Shown here piece by piece: positions 1 through 5,762 of a stretch of DNA of 7,058 bases. Source of the DNA: an uncultured Comamonadaceae bacterium (GTDB lineage: Bacteria; Pseudomonadota; Gammaproteobacteria; Burkholderiales; Burkholderiaceae); contig CAMLQP010000156.1 in NCBI GenBank assembly GCA_946482115.1, forward strand, positions 1 to 7,058. The letters run 5' to 3'. Below the pieces are notes generated by a model. That model saw nothing but the letters and a program-made list of their open reading frames with translations. It did no database searches and was not told the origin of the DNA. The position numbers and the translations under genes were made by a program. Each line of letters opens with the position of its first letter. The stretch's first letter is position 1.

Positions 1-19
1 CTTGGGCGAAGTTGTTCAT
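1..19 (-). CDS. Start of an unidentified gene, truncated by the window edge
   Basis: Only the first six codons are in the window (Met-Asn-Asn-Phe-Ala-Gln), read leftward from an ATG at 19-17. The reason to call a gene is the upstream context on the minus strand: a purine-rich AGAGGAAA ribosome binding site ends about five bases before the ATG. The gene lies downstream of the pirin gene in the same direction, after a gap of 117 bp with two strong hairpins, so it is probably a separate transcription unit or only partly read through. Too little is visible to name a product. Confidence 0.5.
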
Positions 20-54
20 GGCGTTTCCTCTTTTCTCCGGGTGAAGGCCGTCCT

Positions 55-78
55 GGCCGGTGCGGTTACCCGCCGGCC
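55..78. repeat. GC-rich imperfect hairpin in the pirin downstream spacer
   Basis: GGCCGG (55-60) pairs with CCGGCC (73-78), and CGG (63-65) pairs with CCG (70-72), around a TTAC loop with a two-base TG bulge on the left arm. No T-tract follows on either strand, so it is not a canonical intrinsic terminator. It could be a structured leader for the leftward gene at 1-19, a processing site, or a by-product of high GC content. Confidence 0.35.
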
Positions 79-105
79 CACGCATCCGTCGTGGGGGATT
101 GACCA

Positions 106-124
106 GGCCGGGCAGCGCCCGGCC
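106..124 (-). terminator. Perfect 8-bp hairpin just after the pirin stop, possible terminator
   Basis: GGCCGGGC (106-113) and GCCCGGCC (117-124) are perfect reverse complements around a three-base AGC loop. The structure starts 12 bases past the pirin stop codon in the direction of transcription, where a terminator is expected. The bases that follow on the minus strand are mixed (TGGTCAATCC) with no run of T, so termination would have to be weak or non-canonical. It may instead protect the 3' end of the pirin mRNA. Confidence 0.4.
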
Positions 125-136
125 GGCATGTGACTG

Positions 137-1003
137 TCAGTCGTTCATCCGGCCGAAGCGGCCGGCCTGGAAGTCCTCGATCGCCTGGCGTATTTCGGTT
201 TCGCTGTTCATCACGAAGGGGCCGTAGCCGACGATCGGCTCCTCGATGGGCTCGCCGGAAAGCAGCAGCACCAGGGCCTGGCCATTGGCCTCCAGCAGCA
301 GCTCATCGCCGCCTTGCTCGAACAGCACCAGCTGCCCTTCGCGCACCAGTTCGTCACTGTTCACCAGCAAGGTGCCGCGCAGTACCACCAGCGCGGTGTT
401 GCGGCCGGGGCGCAGGTCGAGGGTCAACGGCTTGCCGGGGTTCAGGCGGATATCCCACACGTCCATGCCGGTGAAGGTGCGTGCCGGGCCGCGCCGGCCG
501 TCGAATTCGCCGGCGATCAGGCGCAGGCTGCCTGCCTGTCCAGGCAGGGGCAGGTTGGGGATGTCGGCATCCAGGAGGGTCTGGTAGCCGGGCGCGGCCA
601 GCTTGTCGCGGGATGGCAGGTTGACCCAGAGCTGGACCATCTCCAGGGTGCCGCCGCGGCGGCTGAAGGCCGGGGAGTGGAACTCCTCGTGGAGGATGCC
701 CGAGGCCGCGGTCATCCATTGCACGTCTCCCGGGCCGATCAGGCCGCCGGCGCCGGTGGAGTCGCGGTGTTCCACCTCGCCCTGGTAGACGATGGTCACG
801 GTCTCGAAGCCGCGGTGTGGGTGCTGACCCACGCCACGCGGGCGTTTCGCGGGCGCGAAGTCGGTGGGCTGGGCGTGGTCCAGCAGCAGGAAAGGGCTCA
901 GCTCGCGGCCCAGGCCGTCGTAGCTGAACAGGGAACGCACGGGAAAGCCATCGCCCACCCAGTGCGGGCGGGGCGCGCTGTGGATGCCAATGACAGGTTT
1001 CAT
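137..1003 (-). CDS. Pirin family protein (cupin-type metalloprotein)
   Basis: The 288-residue product carries the pirin N-terminal cupin signature. HPHRGFET begins at residue 61, and GDVQWMTA followed by GILHEE spans about residues 92-107. By comparison with characterised pirins, the metal ligands should be His61, His63, His105 and Glu107, and all four are present. A C-terminal pirin domain follows (about residues 175-280), and the length is normal for bacterial pirins. Family members include quercetin 2,3-dioxygenases and redox or stress modulators, so the exact activity is open. There is no signal peptide, so it should be cytoplasmic. The ATG at 1003 is chosen because GGAG lies about nine bases upstream and the family N-terminus begins there. 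A GTG at 1045 would add 14 atypical residues without a better ribosome site. The gene is divergent from the phytase-like gene and is followed by a strong hairpin. Confidence 0.93.
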   Translation of the reverse strand: MKPVIGIHSAPRPHWVGDGFPVRSLFSYDGLGRELSPFLLLDHAQPTDFAPAKRPRGVGQHPHRGFETVTIVYQGEVEHRDSTGAGGLIGPGDVQWMTAASGILHEEFHSPAFSRRGGTLEMVQLWVNLPSRDKLAAPGYQTLLDADIPNLPLPGQAGSLRLIAGEFDGRRGPARTFTGMDVWDIRLNPGKPLTLDLRPGRNTALVVLRGTLLVNSDELVREGQLVLFEQGGDELLLEANGQALVLLLSGEPIEEPIVGYGPFVMNSETEIRQAIEDFQAGRFGRMND

Positions 1004-1061
1004 GCTGATCTCCAGGTTGCGGTGGGGGCTGCGCCTTGCAGCCACGGAATGAGCATATTCC

Positions 1062-1121
1062 TGGAACGATATTCAGACTAGATGCCTTCAATCAACCAGA
1101 TCGTTCCACCTGGAGAACGAT
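1062..1121. promoter_or_regulatory. Divergent control region with three related 9-11 bp elements
   Basis: The region between the pirin start (1003) and the phytase-like start contains TGGAACGAT (1062-1070), its exact reverse complement ATCGTTCCA (1100-1108), and TGGAGAACGAT (1111-1121), which differs from the first by two inserted bases. The second and third face each other across two bases and form a bulged dyad. TTCCTGGAA (1058-1066) is a further small palindrome overlapping the first copy. Repeated inverted elements between divergent genes suggest an operator, but the regulator is unknown. No convincing -35/-10 pair was found for either gene; TATGCT (minus strand, 1057-1052) is the best weak -10 for pirin. 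Confidence 0.4.
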
Positions 1122-1206
1122 GTCACGGTACCGCCACCCAATTGCCAAACGCCTGTCACCGGGCCTGCGCAGCATGCGGCTTCCCTCAACTGCCGCATCT
1201 GTCGCG

Positions 1207-2553
1207 ATGAAACACATCAACGCCCTGGTGGCCTCGCTGGCCCTTGCCTTCGCCTGCAACGCCCACGCCCAGACCACCTATCCCGCCACGCTGGCGGGCC
1301 ACGCCATCCTGCCCGCACAGACCTTCGTGAATGCGCCCAAGGACGCGCCGGCCGACCTGCGCACCGCCGGCAAGTTCACCACAGCCCAGCGCACCGACCG
1401 CATCGGCAGCATCGAAGGCCTGTCGGCTGGCCGGCCCACCGGCGTGTCGCTACCCTTCAAGGGCCAGCCGGTGCAGGGCCATTCAGGCATCAGGCGCATG
1501 GCCGACGGCAGCTACTGGCTGCTGACCGACAACGGCGCGGGCGCCAAGGCCAACTCGCCCGACTTCATGCTGTTCCTCAACCGCTATGCGGTGGATTTCA
1601 AGGCCGGCACGTTCAAGCGCCTGGAAACCGTGTTCCTGCACGACCCCGACAAAAAGGTGCCGTTCCGCATCGCCAACGAAGGCACGGCCCAGCGCTACCT
1701 GACCGGCGCCGACTTCGATCCCGAGAGCTTCCAGATCGCGGGTGGCTCGCTGTGGGTGGGCGACGAGTTCGGCCCCTGGCTGATCCAGGCCGACATGAAG
1801 GGCCGCGTCCAGGCGGTGTACGAGACCCAGGTGGACGGCAAGGTGGTGCGCTCGCCCGACCACCCGCAGGTGCGCACGCCCGGCGCGCCCGGCGGCGCGG
1901 TGGACTTCCAGGTGCTGCGCTCCAAGGGTTTCGAGGGCATGGCCGCCTCGCCCGACGGCCGCAAGCTCTACCCGCTGCTCGAAGGCGCGCTGTGGGACGC
2001 CGCCGCCAAGGCACCTGAGCAGATCGACGGCAAATCCTACCTGCGGGTGCTGGAGTTCGACGTGGCCACGAAACAGTGGACCGGGCGCCACTGGAAGTAC
2101 GTGCTGGAGGCCAACCACCACGCCATCGGCGACTTCAACCTGCTGGACGCCACCACCGCGCTGGTGATCGAGCGCGACAACGGCGAAGGCACGGCCGACA
2201 AGGCCTGCCCGGCCGACCAGAAACGCACCGACTGCTTCCACGACCTGGCGAAATTCAAGCGCGTCTACAAGATCGAGATGAACGAGGCCAACGTGGGCGG
2301 CCCGGTGCGCAAGATCGCCCACATCGACCTGATGAACATCCAGGACCCGCAGCGGCTGGCGAAAAAGCCGCTGACCAACGGCGTGCTGACCTTCCCGTTC
2401 TTCACCATCGAGAACGTGGACCGGGTGGACGCGCGCCACATCGTGGTGGGCAACGACAACAACCTGCCCTTCTCCAGCAGCCGCGAACCCAACCGCGCGG
2501 ACGACAACGAGCTGGTGCTGCTGGAGGTGGGCGACTTCCTGTCGGCGCGCTGA
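1207..2553 (+). CDS. Esterase-like activity of phytase family protein, probably exported
   Basis: From the chosen ATG the product is 448 residues. Residues 1-21 look like a Sec signal peptide: Lys2, a hydrophobic stretch at about 6-16, and Ala-His-Ala before Gln22. The mature protein matches in style the phytase-like esterase family. Landmarks are GHSGIRR at 91-97, LLTDNGAGAKANSPDF at about 105-120, DFDPESF at 169-175, WVGDEFGPW at 183-191, GFEGMAASPDGRKLYPLLEG at 241-260, and NHHAIGDFNLLD at about 303-314. The likely location is periplasmic or extracellular, as a hydrolase of a phosphate or other ester; the substrate is not readable. Cys334 and Cys343 could form a disulfide. The start is uncertain: ATG 1120 has GGAG four bases upstream and would add 29 residues. 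That stretch is Arg/Ser-rich, and about a third of its codons end in A or T, unlike the gene body. ATG 1207 gives a standard signal peptide but has no clear ribosome site. Confidence 0.88.
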   Translation: MKHINALVASLALAFACNAHAQTTYPATLAGHAILPAQTFVNAPKDAPADLRTAGKFTTAQRTDRIGSIEGLSAGRPTGVSLPFKGQPVQGHSGIRRMADGSYWLLTDNGAGAKANSPDFMLFLNRYAVDFKAGTFKRLETVFLHDPDKKVPFRIANEGTAQRYLTGADFDPESFQIAGGSLWVGDEFGPWLIQADMKGRVQAVYETQVDGKVVRSPDHPQVRTPGAPGGAVDFQVLRSKGFEGMAASPDGRKLYPLLEGALWDAAAKAPEQIDGKSYLRVLEFDVATKQWTGRHWKYVLEANHHAIGDFNLLDATTALVIERDNGEGTADKACPADQKRTDCFHDLAKFKRVYKIEMNEANVGGPVRKIAHIDLMNIQDPQRLAKKPLTNGVLTFPFFTIENVDRVDARHIVVGNDNNLPFSSSREPNRADDNELVLLEVGDFLSAR

Positions 2554-2573
2554 GCCGGGCGCGTGAGGCTCAG
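2550..2573. terminator. Inverted repeat containing both convergent stop codons, possible bidirectional terminator
   Basis: CTGAGCC (2550-2556) and GGCTCAG (2567-2573) are perfect reverse complements around a ten-base loop. The left arm contains the TGA of the phytase-like gene and the right arm contains the TCA, a TGA on the minus strand, of the desaturase-family gene. Only 16 bp separate the two genes, so this is the only place for a shared terminator. No T-tract follows on either side and the loop is rather large, so the function is inferred from position and symmetry. Confidence 0.4.
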
Positions 2574-3442
2574 GTCCCGGCGTCCGCCGTCTCGTCGTAG
2601 GGGCGGCCGCCGGGGCGCAGCGCCGAGTGCGCGCGCTGCGACCGCGACAGCGGGTAGAACATCTGGTCGGCCCAGTGTTCGTCGCCGTAGAGCCGGTCGT
2701 CCTTGAGGCCGACCTCGGCCGGGTAGCGGCGCGTGATGTGGGCCGTGCCGAACAGGATGTCCCAGAAGAACAGCAGGTTGCCGAAGTTGCCCTTGTAATG
2801 CCCGACACCGTCGGTGTTGGTCAGCGCGTGGTGGGCCCAGTGGGTGGCGGGGGTGGAGATGGTGCGCTCCACCACCCACATCAGCGGGCGCAGCGCGCGC
2901 ACCCGGTACAGCGGCTCGTCCCAGCGCCAGGCGCAGTGCGCGCCAAGGATCACTGTCACCTTCACCACGACATAGCCCGCGTACACCGGCCCCAGCCCCA
3001 GGAAGATCAGCACGCCCGACAGCCACAGACCGGGCATGAGCAGGTAGTAGAAGAAGTTGTTGCGGTAGGTGACGCGAATGCTCATGTAGCGCGCCGAATG
3101 GTGGGCACGGTGCAGCGGCCACAGCAGCGGCGTGTGCGACAGCCGGTGCCACCCGTACTGCGTCATGTCGTCGGCCACCAGGAAGATGCCCACCATGGCC
3201 CACCACGGCAAGCCCGCCCAGGCGCCGCGCTGCGCCGGCATCAGCCATTCGCACAGTGCGTTGGCGCCCAGCAGCGCCACCGGCTGGCAGACCGCCAGCA
3301 GGCTCAGGAACATCAGCAGCTCGAGCTTGGCGTCGTTGGCGGTGGCGCGCACCGTGTCGCGGTAGCGCCGGCTCACGTACTCCATGCCAGCGAAGCCCAG
3401 GATCGCCGCAACGATCAGGGTGTTCTGCAGCAACGGGTTCAT
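2570..3442 (-). CDS. Sterol desaturase / fatty acid hydroxylase family membrane protein
   Basis: The 290-residue protein belongs to the membrane-bound di-iron hydroxylase/desaturase superfamily. Three histidine clusters are visible: HRLSH at 99-103, HRAHH at 111-115 and HWAHH at 201-205, with further histidines at 169 and 215. This is the usual HX3H and two HX2HH layout that binds the iron pair. Hydrophobic segments at about 5-20, 42-62, 80-95, 132-150 and 153-170 fit an inner-membrane enzyme with its iron site facing the cytoplasm. GNFGNLLFFWDILFGT at about 218-233 is the typical family C-terminal signature. The family oxidises C-H bonds in lipids, sterols or carotenoids; the bacterial substrate cannot be told here. 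The ATG at 3442 is preceded by GGAG eight bases upstream, which favours it over an ORF extension to 3538. It is divergent from the LysR gene, which suggests control by that regulator. Confidence 0.92.
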   Translation of the reverse strand: MNPLLQNTLIVAAILGFAGMEYVSRRYRDTVRATANDAKLELLMFLSLLAVCQPVALLGANALCEWLMPAQRGAWAGLPWWAMVGIFLVADDMTQYGWHRLSHTPLLWPLHRAHHSARYMSIRVTYRNNFFYYLLMPGLWLSGVLIFLGLGPVYAGYVVVKVTVILGAHCAWRWDEPLYRVRALRPLMWVVERTISTPATHWAHHALTNTDGVGHYKGNFGNLLFFWDILFGTAHITRRYPAEVGLKDDRLYGDEHWADQMFYPLSRSQRAHSALRPGGRPYDETADAGT

Positions 3443-3486
3443 CGTTTGTCTCCTTGTGTCGGCGCCGCGGCCAGTCTGTGGAGCGG

Positions 3487-3515
3487 ATTCTTCGGCCCTG
3501 CAACCCATGCGTCCA
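3487..3515 (-). promoter_or_regulatory. Weak predicted promoter of the desaturase-family gene
   Basis: On the minus strand TGGACG (3515-3510, four of six matches to the -35 consensus) is separated by 17 bp from AAGAAT (3492-3487, four of six matches to the -10). Transcription would begin near 3480 and leave a leader of about 37 nt containing the GGAG ribosome site. The poor -35 lies inside a LysR-type site, as is usual for promoters that need LysR activation. This is prediction only. Confidence 0.4.
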
Positions 3516-3521
3516 ATGCAT
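3507..3521. promoter_or_regulatory. Candidate LysR activation site (ATGC-N7-GCAT)
   Basis: ATGC (3507-3510) and GCAT (3518-3521) flank seven bases and give the T-N11-A geometry typical of LysR-family operators. Its centre is about 34 bases upstream of the predicted desaturase transcript start. It shares the pattern ATGCRTCC with the second site 31 bp away, about three helical turns. Confidence 0.55.
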
Positions 3522-3523
3522 TT

Positions 3524-3552
3524 TTGACAGCAGGTCAATGCATCCGTAGCAT
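3524..3552 (+). promoter_or_regulatory. Strong predicted promoter of the LysR gene
   Basis: A perfect -35 hexamer TTGACA (3524-3529) is followed after exactly 17 bp by TAGCAT (3547-3552, four of six matches to the -10). Initiation six to seven bases past the -10 falls at about 3558-3560, on the lysR ATG itself. The -10 is embedded in the right half of a LysR-type dyad, so bound regulator would block RNA polymerase. Confidence 0.6.
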
Positions 3553-3554
3553 TG
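3536..3554. promoter_or_regulatory. Candidate LysR recognition site, perfect 6-bp dyad
   Basis: CAATGC (3536-3541) and GCATTG (3549-3554) are perfect reverse complements with a seven-base spacer. The core is again ATGC-N7-GCAT with T-N11-A. The centre is about 65 bases upstream of the predicted desaturase start, the classic position of the high-affinity LysR site. It also covers the lysR -10 region, which predicts negative autoregulation. Confidence 0.6.
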
Positions 3555-3558
3555 CCAC

Positions 3559-4470
3559 ATGCTGGACCTCAAGCGCCTGGGACATGTGGCCGCGCTCGCC
3601 GACGAGTGCCATTTCGCGCGCGCGGCCGAACGCGTGCACCTGAGCCAGCCGGCTTTCAGCCGCAGCATCCAGGCCATCGAGGCCGACCTGGGCCTGCGCC
3701 TGTTCGAGCGCGAAGGGGGCCAGGTACGCCCCACGCCGGCAGGCACTTTCCTGATCGAGCGCGCCCGGCGGCTGCTGTTCGAGGCGCGCAGCCTCCAGCG
3801 CGAAGCCGCGCTGTACCGCGACGGCGCCCTCGGCGACACCGCGTTCGGCGCGGGTCCGTTTCCGGCCGCCACCCTGCTGCCGCAGGTGGTGGCCGCCCTG
3901 CGGCGGCAGCACCCGTCGGTGAGCCTGCGGCTGGAGCTGGGCAACTGGCAGCTGCTGTTGCAGCGGCTGCTCGCCGAAGACATCGAATTCTTCATCGCCG
4001 ACCGGCGCGATCTGCCGGCCGATCCGCAGATCCGGGTCACGCCGCTGGGCCACCAGCACGCGCACCTCTATGCCCGCGCGGGGCACCCGCTCGCCGACCG
4101 GCCCTGCCGTTTCGCCGAAGCCTGGCGCTACGGCATCGGCGCCACCCGCATGCCGTCGGCCGTGAAGATCATGATCGGCCGGCTGCTGGAGCTGCCCGCC
4201 GGCCAGACGCCGGTGCTGGCGGTCGAATGCGACGACATGCACCTGCTGTGCCGGCTGGCGCTGGGCAGCGACACCGTGATCGCCTCGGCGGGCGCGGGCG
4301 TGCACGAAGACCTGGCAGCAGGCAATCTGGTGCAGCTGACGGTGACCGACCTGCCTGCGATTTATGCCGACATGGGCCTGGTGGAGTTGGCAAACCGCAC
4401 GCCGTCGCCCATGGCACGGCGGGCCATGGACGCCGTGCGGGCCGCCGTAGGTGCCGGTCAGCCGGTGTAA
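3559..4470 (+). CDS. LysR family transcriptional regulator
   Basis: The 303-residue protein has the normal length and architecture for the family. An N-terminal winged helix-turn-helix occupies about residues 1-60, with FARAAERVHLSQPAFSRSI (19-37) as the DNA-reading part and LGLRLFER leading into the wing. A linker helix spans about 62-90. A substrate-binding-like effector domain follows to residue 295. It is a cytoplasmic DNA-binding protein, usually tetrameric, that responds to a small effector not identifiable here. The divergent desaturase-family gene and two LysR-type sites between them make that gene its likely target and the gene itself probably autoregulated. The ATG at 3559 gives the standard family N-terminus, yet no Shine-Dalgarno is visible and the predicted transcript starts at about the same base. 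Its last 13 bp overlap the end of the opposing dctM-like gene. Confidence 0.94.
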   Translation: MLDLKRLGHVAALADECHFARAAERVHLSQPAFSRSIQAIEADLGLRLFEREGGQVRPTPAGTFLIERARRLLFEARSLQREAALYRDGALGDTAFGAGPFPAATLLPQVVAALRRQHPSVSLRLELGNWQLLLQRLLAEDIEFFIADRRDLPADPQIRVTPLGHQHAHLYARAGHPLADRPCRFAEAWRYGIGATRMPSAVKIMIGRLLELPAGQTPVLAVECDDMHLLCRLALGSDTVIASAGAGVHEDLAAGNLVQLTVTDLPAIYADMGLVELANRTPSPMARRAMDAVRAAVGAGQPV

Positions 4471-5762
4471 CCCGCCAGACGCGGCAGCCACAGCACCAGG
4501 TCGGGCCACAGCGTGACGAGGGCCAGCGCACCGAGCATCACGCCCAGGTAGGGCCAGACCTCGGCCAGCAGCTCGCCCATGGACACCTCGGCGATCTTGG
4601 TCGTCATGAACAGCAGCAGCCCGTAGGGCGGCGTGACCAGGCCGATCATGATGTTGAGCACCGCCATCACGCCGAAATGCACCGGGTCCACGCCCAGCGC
4701 CGTGGCCGTGGGCAGCAGCACCGGCAGGATGACGAGGATGATGGTCGAACCCTCCAGAAAGCAGCCCAGCAGGAGCAGCAGCAGGTTGACCAGCAGCAGG
4801 AAACCCAGCGGCGAGAGATCCAGTGTCTTGAGCACCACGCTCAGCGAGGCCGGGATGTTCTCGACCGTGATCACATAGTTGAACACCAGCGCCCCGGCGA
4901 TCAGCATGCCGATGGACGTGCTGACACGTGCGCTGGAAACCACGGCCTCGCCGATCTCGCCCCAGGTCACGCTCTTGCGGTAGAGCGTGACGGTGAGCAG
5001 CAGCGCGTAGGCGGCAGCCAGGCCGGCGGCCTCGGTGGGCGTGGTGATGCCGCTGTAGAGGCAGCCCAGCAGGATCACCGGCAGCATCAGCGCGGGCAGG
5101 GCCTCGCGCGTGACGCGCGGCATGTCGCGCAGCGGCACCGGGGCCTCCACCGGAAAGCCGCGCCGCTTGGCCTGGTAGTGGATCAGCGCCATCTGGACCG
5201 CGCCCAGCAGCAGGCCGGGCAGCACGCCGGCGATGAACAGGAAGCCGATGGAGGTGCCCGACACCAGCGCGTAGAGCACCAGCGGTATGGACGGCGGCAG
5301 GATGGGACCGATCACCGCCGACACCGCCGTCAGCGCGGCCGAGAAGGCGCGCGTGTAGTGGCCATTGCGGGTCATCATGTTGACCATGAGCTTGGTCGAG
5401 CCCGCCGCGTCGGCCAGGGCCGAACCCGACATGCTGGCGAACACCACGCTCTGCAGCACGTTCACCTGCGCCAGGCCGCCCGGGAAGCGGCCCACGACGG
5501 CGTTGCAGAAGCGCAGCAGCCGGTCCATGATGGGCCCGGCGCTCATGAATGCGGCGGCCAGGATGAACAGCGGAATGGCCAGCAGCAGGAAGCTGTTGTA
5601 GGTGCCGTTGAGCAGCTGCTCGGCCGCCGTGCCCATGTCCATGCCCTTGAGGTACAGGTACAGGATGGAGCCGCCTATCATGGCCTGGCCGACCGGGACG
5701 CCCAGCAGGCTGAGCACGACGATGGCCCCCAGGGCCAGGGAGAACGGGCTGGTGAAGTTCAC
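4458..5762 (-). CDS. dctM: TRAP transporter large permease subunit, DctM type
   Basis: The 434-residue, very hydrophobic protein is the large ion-coupling permease of a tripartite ATP-independent periplasmic transporter. It drives solute uptake across the inner membrane, normally with a sodium gradient. Family landmarks include GVPVGQAMIGG near residues 21-31, AIPLFILAAAFMSAG at about 62-76, GRFPGGLAQVNV at 91-102, SGSALADAAGSTK at 112-124, IGPILPPSIPLV at 151-162, GITTPTEAAGLAAAYAL at about 238-254, and IGLVTPPYGLLLF at about 373-385. The length is usual for the family, and about a dozen membrane segments are expected. The start is a GTG at 5762 overlapping the dctQ-like stop in a GTGA motif. 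No strong ribosome site precedes it, so translation probably depends on coupling. It is the last gene of the operon, and its end overlaps lysR by 13 bp. The gene symbol denotes the family, not a dicarboxylate substrate. Confidence 0.95.
   Translation of the reverse strand: MNFTSPFSLALGAIVVLSLLGVPVGQAMIGGSILYLYLKGMDMGTAAEQLLNGTYNSFLLLAIPLFILAAAFMSAGPIMDRLLRFCNAVVGRFPGGLAQVNVLQSVVFASMSGSALADAAGSTKLMVNMMTRNGHYTRAFSAALTAVSAVIGPILPPSIPLVLYALVSGTSIGFLFIAGVLPGLLLGAVQMALIHYQAKRRGFPVEAPVPLRDMPRVTREALPALMLPVILLGCLYSGITTPTEAAGLAAAYALLLTVTLYRKSVTWGEIGEAVVSSARVSTSIGMLIAGALVFNYVITVENIPASLSVVLKTLDLSPLGFLLLVNLLLLLLGCFLEGSTIILVILPVLLPTATALGVDPVHFGVMAVLNIMIGLVTPPYGLLLFMTTKIAEVSMGELLAEVWPYLGVMLGALALVTLWPDLVLWLPRLAGYTG

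Noticed and set aside
314..1081. A 255-codon rightward open frame antisense to pirin
   Set aside because: The pirin metal-binding motifs fix the coding strand, and the antisense frame has no ribosome site or recognisable domain.
1207..1272. Lipoprotein signal at Cys17 of the phytase-like protein
   Set aside because: The residues before the Cys (Ala-Phe-Ala) do not fit the usual lipobox, while Ala-His-Ala before Gln22 is a good ordinary signal peptidase site.
1483..2808. A 441-codon leftward open frame antisense to the phytase-like gene
   Set aside because: The opposite strand encodes the conserved protein with signal peptide and family motifs. The antisense product is Val/Gly/His-rich with no domain.
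3516..3543. Integration or transposon end repeats from the two CAATGCAT copies
   Set aside because: The copies are the half-sites of the paired LysR-type operators. No mobile gene, target duplication or composition change surrounds them.
2265..4040. A 591-codon leftward open frame across three genes
   Set aside because: It spans the ends of two real genes and the lysR control region out of frame. The desaturase motifs are in a different frame.
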